A stretch of DNA of 49,963 bases from Pseudomonadota bacterium. Its GTDB lineage: Bacteria > Myxococcota_A > Polyangia > Polyangiales > Polyangiaceae. Shown one piece after another: positions 25,203 to 34,069 of the stretch. The first letter of the stretch is position 1, and every line of letters starts with the position of its first letter. The notes under the pieces were generated by a model. It saw only the letters and a list, made by a program, of their open reading frames with translations, did no database searches and was not told where the DNA came from. The position numbers were made by a program, and so were the translations under genes. The stretch is from positions 1 through 49,963 of the forward strand of contig JAEYYX010000098.1 in assembly GCA_023428245.1 (NCBI GenBank). The letters run 5' to 3'.

Positions 25203-26606
25203 GTGAAACGAGCAAGCGGAAAGTCGAGCGAGGGACCCTCCCTGCTCGAGCATGCCGCGACGCGCCGCGGTGAGCTTCCAAGTCCTCTCGCCGATCGGCT
25301 CCGCCCGCGCGTCCTCGACGAGGTCGTCGGCCAGAAACACCTGCTCGGACCTGACTCGTTCTTGCGCCGCATCATCGCGGGCGACCGCCTCGTGAGCTTG
25401 ATCCTTTGGGGTCCGCCGGGCGTGGGCAAGACGACGATCGCCGAGGTGATTGCGCATACGACCTCGCGCAACTTCGTCAAAATGAGCGCGGTGCTCGGCA
25501 GCATCGCGGAGCTTCGCGAGATCGTGGCGCGGGCCGAGGAAGATCGAAAGTTCCGCGGCAAGGGGACGATCCTTTTCGTCGACGAGATCCACCGCTTCAA
25601 CCGCGCCCAACAAGACGCTTTTCTGCCGCACATGGAGAGCGGCACGATCACGCTGATCGGCGCGACCACGGAGAACCCCTCCTTCTCGGTGAACCGCGCC
25701 GTGCTCAGCCGAGCCAAAGTGCTCGTGCTCGAGTCGCTCAAGGACGACGATCTCAAGGGTCTTCTCGTGCGAGCAGTCCGCGATCCGCGCACAAAAGTTC
25801 CCTCGGGGCGCAGTTTCACCGATGAAGCGCTCGGAGTTCTCGCCCGCGCCGCAGAAGGCGACGCCCGCCGCGCCCTAAGCTTGCTCGAGAATGTTCTTTC
25901 CTTCCTCGAGACCGAACCAAGCGCCCCCGAGCTCGTTGACGAGAACGAACTCAAGAGCATGGCGGAAGGGGAACTCCTCAAAGGAGGCCCGCTCCCCTAC
26001 GACAAGAAGGGCGATCAGCACTACGGCGCCGCCTCCGCCTTCATCAAGAGCATGCGCGGGAGCGATCCGGACGCGGCCATTTATTACCTGCTCCGCATGC
26101 TCGACGCCGGGGAAGATCCTGCGTTCATTTTGCGCCGGCTCGTCATCTTCGCGAGCGAAGACGTTGGCAATGCCGATCCTCGTGCGCTCCCGCTCGCTGA
26201 AAGCGCCGAGAGCGCTTATCGCCGGCTCGGGATGCCCGAGGGCATCTATCCGATGGCCCACGCTTGTCTCTATCTCGCCTCCTGCCCGAAGAGCGGCAGC
26301 GTCAAACAAGCGATCGCTCGCGCCCGCGGCGCCATCGAAGAAAAGGGGCCCTTGCCGATCCCGACGAAGCTTCTGAATGCGCCGACGGCGCTCCTTCGCG
26401 AGCTCGGTCACGGAAAGAACTACCGCTACGCTCACGATTACGCGGAAGGCTTCGTGCCAGGTGAGACCTACTTGCCTGAAGCGCTCGTTGGACGCCGCTT
26501 CTATGAACCCACCAAACACGGCTTCGAGAGCCACATCGCCGAGCGCCTCGCGCGCATTCGCGCGAGCACCCCGGGCACCGCCGGGAAAGACGAGCCCGAG
26601 GAGTAA
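25203..26606 (+). CDS. rarA: RarA (MgsA) replication-associated recombination AAA+ ATPase
   Basis: This is a 467-residue RarA/MgsA homologue. Walker A GPPGVGKTT is at 70-78, Walker B ILFVDEIH ends near 130, and sensor/Arg-finger region IGATTENPSFSVNRAVLSR follows. The C-terminal part, unique to RarA, includes KKGDQHYGAASAFIKSMRGSDPDAA, EDVGNADPRAL and GYSL-equivalent PLPIPTKLLNAP. The protein acts at stalled replication forks with SSB. The start is GTG 25203; the N-terminal LADRLRPRVLDEVVGQKHLLG is the usual family beginning. It is convergent with the aconitase gene, stops 11 bases apart, with no terminator visible in the gap. Confidence 0.96.
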   Translation: MKRASGKSSEGPSLLEHAATRRGELPSPLADRLRPRVLDEVVGQKHLLGPDSFLRRIIAGDRLVSLILWGPPGVGKTTIAEVIAHTTSRNFVKMSAVLGSIAELREIVARAEEDRKFRGKGTILFVDEIHRFNRAQQDAFLPHMESGTITLIGATTENPSFSVNRAVLSRAKVLVLESLKDDDLKGLLVRAVRDPRTKVPSGRSFTDEALGVLARAAEGDARRALSLLENVLSFLETEPSAPELVDENELKSMAEGELLKGGPLPYDKKGDQHYGAASAFIKSMRGSDPDAAIYYLLRMLDAGEDPAFILRRLVIFASEDVGNADPRALPLAESAESAYRRLGMPEGIYPMAHACLYLASCPKSGSVKQAIARARGAIEEKGPLPIPTKLLNAPTALLRELGHGKNYRYAHDYAEGFVPGETYLPEALVGRRFYEPTKHGFESHIAERLARIRASTPGTAGKDEPEE

Positions 26607-26617
26607 CGCGGAGCGCC

Positions 26618-29413
26618 TTAGCTCGCGCTCGAGCGTGCGAGCTGACGGAGGACGAAGGGCAAGATGCCTCCGTGCCGGTAGTAGCTGACCTCCGTCGGCG
26701 TATCGATGCGGCAACGGACCGCGAAGATGCGATCGCCGCTCGCGTCCGTGGCGCGCACCGTCAAGATCTGACTCGGCTCGAGGCCATCCGCGATGCCAAG
26801 GACGTCGAAGCGCTCAAGACCCGTGAGACCGAGCGTCAGACGCGACTCTCCGGGCAAGAACTCGAGAGGCAAAACGCCCATTCCGACGAGATTGCTGCGG
26901 TGGATGCGCTCGAAGCTCTCCGCAATGACAGCCCGAACTCCGAGCAGCAGCGTCCCCTTCGCGGCCCAGTCCCGGGAGCTCCCGGTTCCGTACTCCTTGC
27001 CCGCGATGACCACGAGCGGAACAGCCTCTTTCCTGTAGCGCTCGGCCACGTCGAAGATCGTCTCCACGGGCCCGAGGGCGCCGTTTTGACCAATGTGGCG
27101 CGAGAAGCTGCCCTCCGTGTCCGGAACGAGCTGGTTCTTGAGCCGGACGTTGCCGAAGGTTCCTCTCACCATCACCTCATGGTGACCTCGCCGCGTACCG
27201 TACTGGTTGAAGTCGCGGGGTTCGACGCCGCGCTCGCGCAAATACCGGCCGGCGGCGCTCTCGACCTTGATGTTCCCGGCGGGGGAGATGTGATCGGTGG
27301 TGATCGAGTCGCCGACGAGAACAAGGCAACGCGCGCCGGAAATGTTCGGCGGGAAGTTCGGCGTCTCCCTCGACAGAGCCTCAAAGAAGGGCGCTTTCGC
27401 GATATAGGTCGAGCTCCCTTCCCAAGCGAAACGGTCGCCCTCGGGAACTTCCGTGTCCCGCCATGCGGGAGGACCCGTGAAGACGTCGCGATACTTCTCC
27501 TCGAAGGCACTCAGCGTGACGCTCGCGCGCACGGCCTGACTCACTTCTTCGGGAGTCGGCCAGACGTCGCGCAGGTATACAGGCTGGCCGGAGCTGCCGA
27601 TGCCGAGGGGTTCACTTTGGAGATCGATGTTCACTGTCCCCGCGAGCGCGTAAGCGACGACGAGGGGCGGCGAGGCGAGATAGTTAGCGCGCACATCCGG
27701 CGAAATCCGGCCTTCAAAGTTCCGGTTGCCGGAGAGGACCGACACCCCGACCAAGTTCTCGGACTGGATCGCTCGACTGATCGGCTCCTCGAGTGGTCCT
27801 GAATTTCCGATGCAAGTCGTGCAGCCGTAGCCGACAAGATGGAACCGAAGAGCCTCGAGGTCGTCGAGAACATCCGCCCGCCGCAGGTACTCGGTGACGA
27901 CCTGAGACCCTGGAGCCAGAGAGGTCTTCACCCACGGCTTCACCTGAAGCCCGAGCGTCCGCGCCTTCTTCGCGAGAAGGCCCGCCGCGAGCATGACCGA
28001 GGGGTTACTCGTATTCGTACAGCTCGTAATCGCAGCGATCACGACGTCACCGTGGCCGAGCGTAAACGTCGAATCTCGGCCCGTGCTCGGTCCGAGGTAC
28101 GCGCCCTCGAGATCTACGGCGATCCGCTTCTCGAGCTCAGCGCGCCCTTCCTTTGACAAAGTCTCCGGCGAGCCACCCTCGGCCCAGGTCGCGCCCTGCT
28201 CCGCTGGAGCGACGGCTGCGAGCAGCGAGCGGCGCCAGGCGCTTTTCATGTTCGTGAGCGCGACGCGGTCCTGTGGACGTTTCGGACCCGCGAGCGAGGG
28301 GACGACTGTGCCGAGCTCCAGGTGCAGCGCGTCCTTGAAACGGGGGCGCGGACTTTGGTCCGTCCGGAACAGGCCCTGCTCTTTATAGTAGGTCTCGACG
28401 AGGCGGACCTGTGCGTCGCTGCGGCCTGTCAGCTTGAGGTAAACGAGAGTCTCTTCGTCGACAGGGAAGTAGCCAATCGTCGCGCCGTATTCCGGCGCCA
28501 TGTTCGCGATGGTCGTGCGGTCGGCCGCGGGCAAGGAGCTCAGGCCACTTCCGAAGAACTCAACGAACTTCCCGACGACCCCCTTCTTCCGAAGCATCTC
28601 GGTAATCGTCAAAACGAGGTCGGTCGCTGTCACACCGGGAGCCAGTTTTCCCTCGAGCTCGAACCCGACCACCTCAGGAATCAGCATCGAAACAGGCTGG
28701 CCGAGCATCGCCGCTTCCGCCTCAATGCCTCCAACGCCCCAGCCGACAACACCGAGCCCGTTCACCATCGTCGTGTGCGAATCGGTCCCAACGAGCGTAT
28801 CAGGATATACAAAAAGCTCACCGTCTCGCTCTCGCCGGAACGCAACCGAGGCGAGGTACTCGATGTTCACCTGGTGCACGATGCCCGTGCCGGGAGGCAC
28901 GACGCGCAGATTGCTGAAAGCACGCTGACCCCATTTGAGGAAACGATAGCGCTCACCGTTCCGTTCGAACTCGCGCCGCACGTTCTCTTCGAAAGAGCGG
29001 AGAAGCCCGAAGGAGTCGACCTGAACCGAGTGATCGATCACCAAGTCGACTTGTTCGAGGGGATTGATCCGCTTTGGATCGCCACCCATCTCAACGATCC
29101 CGTCTCGCATCGATGCGAGATCGACCAAACAGGGAACGCCTGTGAAATCCTGAAGTAGGACGCGGGCAGGGACGAAGGGGATCTCGCTTTCCCCGACATT
29201 TTTCGCGTCGTATCCGGCGAGTCGCTCGATATGCGCCTGGGTGACGTTCAGGCCGTCTTCTTGGCGCAGGAGGTTCTCAAGCAGAATTCGAATCGAGCAG
29301 GGGAGCGTGTCGATGTCCCCGAGGTTCCTCAGTCTGTCGAGTCGGAAGTAGCTGAACGTTTCGCCGGCGACTTCGAGCTTCGCCTTGGCGCCAAATGAGT
29401 CGATGCTTGCCAT
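26618..29413 (-). CDS. acnA: Aconitate hydratase (AcnA type)
   Basis: This is a 931-residue aconitase A, slightly longer than the 890-900 usual. The 4Fe-4S cluster Cys residues are in ITSCTNTSNP (near 465) and GYGCTTCIGNSGPL (near 531 and 534). Other signatures: DFTGVPCLVDLASMRD, VGTDSHTTMVNGLGVVGWGVG, NMAPEYGATIGYFPVD, and the swivel domain YGTGSSRDWAAKG, AVIAESFERIHRSNLVGMG. It isomerises citrate to isocitrate in the TCA cycle; when it loses its cluster it may act as an iron-responsive RNA-binding protein. ATG 29413 (MASIDSFGAKAKL) is chosen because the open frame upstream, to 29533, is not aconitase-like. The gene is monocistronic. Confidence 0.97.
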   Translation of the reverse strand: MASIDSFGAKAKLEVAGETFSYFRLDRLRNLGDIDTLPCSIRILLENLLRQEDGLNVTQAHIERLAGYDAKNVGESEIPFVPARVLLQDFTGVPCLVDLASMRDGIVEMGGDPKRINPLEQVDLVIDHSVQVDSFGLLRSFEENVRREFERNGERYRFLKWGQRAFSNLRVVPPGTGIVHQVNIEYLASVAFRRERDGELFVYPDTLVGTDSHTTMVNGLGVVGWGVGGIEAEAAMLGQPVSMLIPEVVGFELEGKLAPGVTATDLVLTITEMLRKKGVVGKFVEFFGSGLSSLPAADRTTIANMAPEYGATIGYFPVDEETLVYLKLTGRSDAQVRLVETYYKEQGLFRTDQSPRPRFKDALHLELGTVVPSLAGPKRPQDRVALTNMKSAWRRSLLAAVAPAEQGATWAEGGSPETLSKEGRAELEKRIAVDLEGAYLGPSTGRDSTFTLGHGDVVIAAITSCTNTSNPSVMLAAGLLAKKARTLGLQVKPWVKTSLAPGSQVVTEYLRRADVLDDLEALRFHLVGYGCTTCIGNSGPLEEPISRAIQSENLVGVSVLSGNRNFEGRISPDVRANYLASPPLVVAYALAGTVNIDLQSEPLGIGSSGQPVYLRDVWPTPEEVSQAVRASVTLSAFEEKYRDVFTGPPAWRDTEVPEGDRFAWEGSSTYIAKAPFFEALSRETPNFPPNISGARCLVLVGDSITTDHISPAGNIKVESAAGRYLRERGVEPRDFNQYGTRRGHHEVMVRGTFGNVRLKNQLVPDTEGSFSRHIGQNGALGPVETIFDVAERYRKEAVPLVVIAGKEYGTGSSRDWAAKGTLLLGVRAVIAESFERIHRSNLVGMGVLPLEFLPGESRLTLGLTGLERFDVLGIADGLEPSQILTVRATDASGDRIFAVRCRIDTPTEVSYYRHGGILPFVLRQLARSSAS

Positions 29414-29598
29414 GATTGATCTCGATGAGGAGAGCTCTCCATCTCCCTCATCCATTCCACACGTGACGAAGAGAGTCGAGCGATCGAGCCCCACTCTCCC
29501 TTTCCGCCGTACCGAGGATACACCGACCCCCACGCGATCCCGCGCGAAAACTCGGGAAAGGAGGCGCGCAATCTGCGCGACGTGCGCGCAGACTTCGG

Positions 29599-30513
29599 CT
29601 ACTCGGGGTCTTCGGGGAGAGGAATGAACTCCACCTCATCCCCTGGAACAATCGGAAATTCTCCGCGACGCCACTGCTCCTTGGCGGCGGCGATGCGTGC
29701 CTCGGAGCTCGAGACGAAGTTCCAGTCGATGAAGCGAGGAGCATCGAGAGCATCGCCCCCGATCAGCACGAGCCGCGCTCCTGTCTCACTCTCCACGCTC
29801 GCCTCCGTCCCGCGCTTCACAATGACCAGACGCCCAGGCTCGATGGTCTGTCCGTCGATCACGAAGCTGCCCTCAACTCCGTACAAGGCGCGCTCTTCGG
29901 CGAAAGGCACAGCGAACGTTCCGCCGGCCCGGAGCTCGATATCGAGGTAAAAAACCTCGGACAGCGTCCTGACAGCCGACCGAGCGCCGCCAAACTGGCC
30001 CACAACGACGCGCACCTTCAGCCCTTCGCGCTCAACGATAGGCAGCGCCGAACTGTCGTAGTGGTCAAATTTTGGTTCGCATTCCTCCTCCTCGAGGGGC
30101 AGCGCCACCCAGAGCTGGAGGCCATGGAGACGCATCGGACCCGAACCGGGAACCGGCCGCTCTGAGTGAACGATGCCTCGGCCGGAGGTCATCCAGTTCA
30201 CCTCGGCAGGGCGAATGACCTGCTCGTAGCCGAGACTGTCGCGATGAAGGACCTCGCCTTCGAAGAGGTAGGTCACGGTGGCCAGACCGATGTGCGGGTG
30301 CGGCCGGACGTTGATTCCTTCGCCGGGACCGAAATCATTCGGGCCCATGTGATCGAAGAAGACGAACGGTCCGACGTTACGCACGCGAGGAGTCGGGAAC
30401 AGACGACGCACAGTGAAAGTGTCAACCGGGCGCGCCCGCGGCTCGATAATAGCCTCGACCGGGCTCATGGCTCGGTCTTCTGAGTCCAGCGACGCGTCAT
30501 CAGGTCGTCTCAT
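29599..30513 (-). CDS. Pirin family protein (quercetinase-like bicupin)
   Basis: This is a 304-residue pirin. The N-terminal cupin keeps the metal ligands of the family: His72 and His74 in RPHPHIGLATVTYLFEG, then His116 and Glu118 in GRGIVHSE. FVFFDHMGP and WMTSGRGI are further family motifs; the second cupin is about residues 180-290. Pirins bind iron; bacterial ones can be quercetin dioxygenases or redox regulators, and which applies is unknown. Two starts are possible: ATG 30513, chosen (with GAGAG upstream), and ATG 30468, which would still include all motifs. It is followed on the same strand by no close gene; the aconitase start is 185 bases away. Confidence 0.93.
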   Translation of the reverse strand: MRRPDDASLDSEDRAMSPVEAIIEPRARPVDTFTVRRLFPTPRVRNVGPFVFFDHMGPNDFGPGEGINVRPHPHIGLATVTYLFEGEVLHRDSLGYEQVIRPAEVNWMTSGRGIVHSERPVPGSGPMRLHGLQLWVALPLEEEECEPKFDHYDSSALPIVEREGLKVRVVVGQFGGARSAVRTLSEVFYLDIELRAGGTFAVPFAEERALYGVEGSFVIDGQTIEPGRLVIVKRGTEASVESETGARLVLIGGDALDAPRFIDWNFVSSSEARIAAAKEQWRRGEFPIVPGDEVEFIPLPEDPE

Positions 30514-30638
30514 CGCTCTCACACTCTGCCCCTCCTCCGCCACCTTGTGAAGCAAGATCCGCTCGAGACAGGCGCAAAGGTCCTTTCCGACACGAGCACC
30601 AAACGACAGACTTCTTGTTCCTCTCCCCCTATCGCTTC

Positions 30639-31580
30639 TTAAAACGCACCCCCAAAGGCCATGTGCCAGCCCCACGACTTTGGGACTAGGCGCGGATCTG
30701 AGGAGTCAAAAGAGAATCCAAATGGGGGATCGAGGTTCAGAGTGAAGCGCGTCGCGATGAACACGGCCTGAGTGATATCGAAGCGAACGAACGGCTCGAC
30801 TGCGACCTGCGTCGAGTCGACGAAGGTCGAACCGACCTGCACCGGAACGCGCGCCCCAAACATGAGCCTATCCATCGGCCAATAGGCGAGCCCCGGTGCA
30901 GAGATGACAAGGAGGTTTGAGCTGGCGCCGTCCAGGCCAATGCCGACGTCCGGCTGGACATCGAGCGTGACGACGAGCTCCTTCAGCGCGTCGAACTCGA
31001 GGCGAGCCGGGAAAACGAGGTGAAGTTGATCGGGCCAGTAGTACCAGGAATCTTGGTAGCCATGAATGGAGGTGCCTGCCGTGATCTGGACGGTTCCGTC
31101 GGTCGACTCGCGGTTCCACGGTCCGAACGCGACGAGCGCTCCGAGCTTGAGCCGAAAGTTCGGACCAAACGCGCGAATGTAGTTCCCCCCGATGGCAACA
31201 TTTCCAAAGGCGACACCGCGATCCAGAGTCCCCTGCGCGTGCTCTCCGTCCCCATCGCCGACGAGCCAATACCCTTCGCTCGCATAGCCAAAGGTCAATT
31301 CAAAGTTCTTGCTCAAGCGAAGCCCGGCTCCGACCGTGAGCGTGACGAGATGTGTCGTAGCGTTGTCGCGCCCGAGCCCGGTCGCCGTGTACTGGTTACT
31401 CATCGTGAAGTAGGAGAGCTCCGCGTGCGCCCGCACGCGCCGGAACTCCGTACTCAGATTCGCGCCGAGGTCCCCGGTCGGCGCCGAAAACGTATCGCGA
31501 GCCTCCGCTTTCCCAAGAGTGAGCGACAGGGCGAGGAGCGCGCCGACTGCGATTCTCAGACAAGGACCCCCGTACCCCAC
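30639..31580 (-). CDS. Predicted outer-membrane beta-barrel-like protein, family copy B
   Basis: This 313-residue protein is a paralogue of the product of 8961-9842: shared FSAPTGDLGANLST near the N-terminus, HAELSYFT, GAGLRLSKNFELTFGY, FIATRFTLNL....FGFSFD and a final Phe. A signal peptide (MGYGGPCLRIAVGALLALSLTLG, cut near KAEA-RD) points to export. Alternating hydrophobic strands with a C-terminal Phe suggest an outer-membrane barrel, but a soluble beta protein cannot be excluded. The only in-frame start giving a full signal peptide is GTG 31580; no strong ribosome binding site is visible. Copy B is about 20 residues longer, mainly in loops. Confidence 0.8.
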   Translation of the reverse strand: MGYGGPCLRIAVGALLALSLTLGKAEARDTFSAPTGDLGANLSTEFRRVRAHAELSYFTMSNQYTATGLGRDNATTHLVTLTVGAGLRLSKNFELTFGYASEGYWLVGDGDGEHAQGTLDRGVAFGNVAIGGNYIRAFGPNFRLKLGALVAFGPWNRESTDGTVQITAGTSIHGYQDSWYYWPDQLHLVFPARLEFDALKELVVTLDVQPDVGIGLDGASSNLLVISAPGLAYWPMDRLMFGARVPVQVGSTFVDSTQVAVEPFVRFDITQAVFIATRFTLNLDPPFGFSFDSSDPRLVPKSWGWHMAFGGAF

Positions 31581-31689
31581 CGCCCGATGATAGGCGAAAC
31601 TGCGCTCGAGTGCAGCTCCCGTGCGCTTCTCGAGCCGCGCCCGCGAGGGAGCCCGCGGTGAGAGCTCGAACCCGACTCGATTGAGCTTT

Positions 31690-31740
31690 TTGGCCCCGGT
31701 CCATCACAATAGAATGCGCTCAGACGAGCCTTCGTCTGAG
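31690..31740 (+). repeat. Dispersed intergenic repeat, partial copy B
   Basis: The first 20 bases, TTGGCCCCGGTCCATCACAA, match copies A (23935) and C (reverse strand from 42111) at all or all but one or two positions. The rest keeps only short matches (CGAGCCTT, CTGAG) and has become a hairpin. It looks like a diverged or truncated copy. Confidence 0.65.
31719..31740. terminator. Perfect 9-bp hairpin downstream of the lipoprotein operon
   Basis: CTCAGACGA (31719-31727) and TCGTCTGAG (31732-31740) pair perfectly around a 4-base loop, about 40 bases beyond the stop of the minus-strand operon that ends at 31782. On the minus strand it is not followed by a clear U-tract, so terminator activity is uncertain. 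Confidence 0.4.
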
Positions 31741-31781
31741 TCCGTCGGCTCGTCCGTGCGCGACGAAGACGACAAGCGCGT

Positions 31782-32711
31782 CTACATCGGCACGACCGGC
31801 GCCTTCACGACCACGTAATATTTGTAGTCCTTCCCGCGCATTTCGGCCTCGAAGTGCAAGTTCGGGCCAGTCAGATCAAAATAGTAGATCCAGGCCTCGG
31901 GGATCCCAATATCCGCCATGCCATCGAACGACTGCCCACAGCGGATCGGTTCTCCATCGTAGCGGTTCGTGACGTAACAATCGTAGCCAGCAATGTAGTA
32001 GCGGCCATCGTCCATCCGGTAGAGGGCGCCGCGCCCTCCCCCGTGGCGAACGTTGAGTCCAACGCCCGGAACGCAACCCTCGCCAGACGGATCGACCTCC
32101 GCGCACTCCCAGCGGCGAGCGTTCTCATTGTCGAGTCGCCAAGCGAACCGACTGTCCGCGAAGTTAACCCCCTCGCGACTCAAACTGCCCTCGCTGGCGA
32201 TGGCGGCCGCCCCGCCCGCACCGCCTTCGCCGAGCGGGGAGAAGGTGGATGTGGACTGACCGCAGGTGATCGTACCCTCAGTGCGCGTGACACAGTGGCG
32301 TTCTAATAGAACACGGCGCTGCAAGTCTACGCGCAGGGAAGGGATTCGCCAGCTCACGTATCCGAGCGCCGAGGCAACCTCATCAATTGCGCAGTCGACG
32401 TTCGTCGCAGTCAGGTCGGGTGTGTTTCGAGAATCTTCAACGAGATCAATTCCACTTTCACATGATGGAATTGTCAGAGAAAACCGCCCTCCTCGTAATG
32501 AGATCCTGGCTTCCGTACCATGCGCCAATGCCCCGGTTATCCGTGAAAACGGCCCGAGGGACCCGTCCCCAAACGAAACGCTCGCCCCACTCCACCAGTA
32601 CCGTCCCTCGACGGGCGACCGGTTGTCGGCCTGCGTTCGCCCGCATCCAAAGGCTATCAGTGCCGCGGCGAACCAAAAGGTACGAACTGAGGATCCGCTC
32701 GTATCAACCAT
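31782..32711 (-). CDS. Lipoprotein of unknown function, third gene of a three-gene operon
   Basis: This is a 309-residue predicted lipoprotein: MVDTSGSSVRTFWFAAALIA ends in the lipobox AFGC (Cys23). The mature chain has aromatic beta patterns and many short strands (EGRYWWSGASVSFGD, GRFSLTIPS, WRIPSLRVDLQR, RYYIAGYDCYVTNRYDG, EAWIYYFDLTG, HFEAEMRGKDYKYYVVV) and eight or so Cys, compatible with disulphides outside the cytoplasm. I do not recognise a family. Its ATG overlaps the stop of the upstream gene by 8 bases, so the two are co-translated. Base composition here is somewhat lower in GC than in neighbouring housekeeping genes. Confidence 0.78.
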   Translation of the reverse strand: MVDTSGSSVRTFWFAAALIAFGCGRTQADNRSPVEGRYWWSGASVSFGDGSLGPFSRITGALAHGTEARISLRGGRFSLTIPSCESGIDLVEDSRNTPDLTATNVDCAIDEVASALGYVSWRIPSLRVDLQRRVLLERHCVTRTEGTITCGQSTSTFSPLGEGGAGGAAAIASEGSLSREGVNFADSRFAWRLDNENARRWECAEVDPSGEGCVPGVGLNVRHGGGRGALYRMDDGRYYIAGYDCYVTNRYDGEPIRCGQSFDGMADIGIPEAWIYYFDLTGPNLHFEAEMRGKDYKYYVVVKAPVVPM

Positions 32712-33390
32712 CGAACGGCTCGAAGACCAGAACGTTGGATACGGGGACGCCGCCGGGGAGATTGGTGATCGTGTAATACCAGTCCGTGGCCTCGTTTAAG
32801 GTCAGTGTCTTCGACTGAGGATCCGTCTCACACGGCTGCAGGGCAGAACCCCACCCGACCTCCTCGGAAACGGCTTCCGATTCCTCCAGGAACTGCCACG
32901 CACGGAGCAGAAGCTCGTCCGGGATCTGCCCACGTTCAATCAATGAATCCGAATCGGCGAGCTCCGTGGTGTGCGGATTGAACCAACCCCACGCGAACGT
33001 CACGGGTCCGACTAGTGCTTCCCCAACATACTGGAGCGGAGGATTGACGATCGCCGTCAAATACGAATCCTCAAGAGAGCACCTCGGATCGGGCGTCGCC
33101 TCGGGCGAACGGCCCGCGCACGTGTTGATTCCGAAGCCGTTCGAATCTTTGATCGATTCACTGCGACAAACGATCGCATCACCGAACGGGCAACCGTCAC
33201 AGCAATCGGAGCCCTCGCTTGCAAACGTCCCGCACTCACAGGCCACCTTCAGGTCCCCCTTGCTGAGCTTAGTACCGGGTTCCATGGCCTGTCGCGTATC
33301 ATTCGAGGAACAAAGCGGCGATTCCGTCACCTCACACCCCAGCACGAGAGCGCACCCCACAAGCACCATCAACCCTTGGCTGAACTTCAT
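32704..33390 (-). CDS. Cys-rich lipoprotein of unknown function, second gene of a three-gene operon
   Basis: This is a 228-residue predicted lipoprotein: MKFSQGLMVLVGCALVLGCE has a strong lipobox, LVLGC, with Cys19. The first 100 mature residues are Cys-rich (ACECGTFASEGSDCCDGCPFG, then VCRSE, TCAGR, RCSLE), a likely disulphide-knotted segment. The second half (AIVNPPLQYVGEALVGPVTFAWGWFNP..., WYYTITNLPGGVPVSNVLVFEPFDG) looks like a beta-sandwich. No enzyme motif is seen. The start is 12 bases after the stop of the upstream anchored protein, and the stop overlaps the downstream lipoprotein start by 8 bases, so the operon is tight. No homologous family came to mind. Confidence 0.78.
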   Translation of the reverse strand: MKFSQGLMVLVGCALVLGCEVTESPLCSSNDTRQAMEPGTKLSKGDLKVACECGTFASEGSDCCDGCPFGDAIVCRSESIKDSNGFGINTCAGRSPEATPDPRCSLEDSYLTAIVNPPLQYVGEALVGPVTFAWGWFNPHTTELADSDSLIERGQIPDELLLRAWQFLEESEAVSEEVGWGSALQPCETDPQSKTLTLNEATDWYYTITNLPGGVPVSNVLVFEPFDG

Positions 33391-33402
33391 TGTATCTATC
33401 CC

Positions 33403-33822
33403 CTACTCAGAAAAATTGGCCATGATTTTGTTGCGTTCTCGCGAGAAGGCGCGACGAATCTCGGGGTCGCGAAAATGCCCCTCGGCTTGATCGAGGACCT
33501 TCAAGACTTCCTCCCGAGCCGAAGGCCCAACGGAGGCGGAGCCCGCGCGCTCATATGGGAGCTCCGCTACTTCAGGATTCCCAGATTCTGCGCCACGCTG
33601 ATCATTCGAATGGTCTTCATGCCTTCCGGTCGCAGCTAATGAAGAGCGATCGACCAGCCGCTCGGAAGCCGAGCCGGCTCGGGCCGCCGGGACCTCGGGG
33701 GGTGAACTCGGAGACGCTACCGCGTCACGGCTCCGCGGAGACTGGAGGTCTCTGAACAAGAGGAAGGTGACGAGCCCGAGGCCGCCAACGCCAAGACCAA
33801 TCGTGATATGCGCGCTCTTCAT
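33403..33822 (-). CDS. Small membrane-anchored protein, first gene of a three-gene operon
   Basis: This is a 139-residue protein. MKSAHITIGLGVGGLGLVTFLLFRD is a signal anchor; the rest is a Ser/Ala/Pro/Arg-rich spacer (about 25-90), then a short helical C-terminus (SAREEVLKVLDQAEGHFRDPEIRRAFSRERN). ATG 33822 is chosen over the open frame to 33930 because it places the anchor at the N-terminus. The next gene starts 12 bases downstream. It may be the inner-membrane member of an envelope complex with the two lipoproteins, but only the arrangement suggests that. Confidence 0.7.
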   Translation of the reverse strand: MKSAHITIGLGVGGLGLVTFLLFRDLQSPRSRDAVASPSSPPEVPAARAGSASERLVDRSSLAATGRHEDHSNDQRGAESGNPEVAELPYERAGSASVGPSAREEVLKVLDQAEGHFRDPEIRRAFSRERNKIMANFSE

Positions 33823-34069
33823 AGCGACGGGCACCCGGACGGAAGGTTGACTGTGAGGAGCATCGTGTCCCGAGCCACGGATCGGAACTCGTCGATGACC
33901 TCGAGCCCGACGGTATAGACTCCCGACCACCTCCCGCCCGCCCAGGCCGAGTCTTCGGGCGAGCTCGGTGCGACCATCGGCGGGCCCAGCGGCGGGGACG
34001 ACAGTTCGTTCTGCCTTACGCGCGCCAGAACGTGCGCTTTCTGCGCCGCGGGACTACCCTAACCTCATC

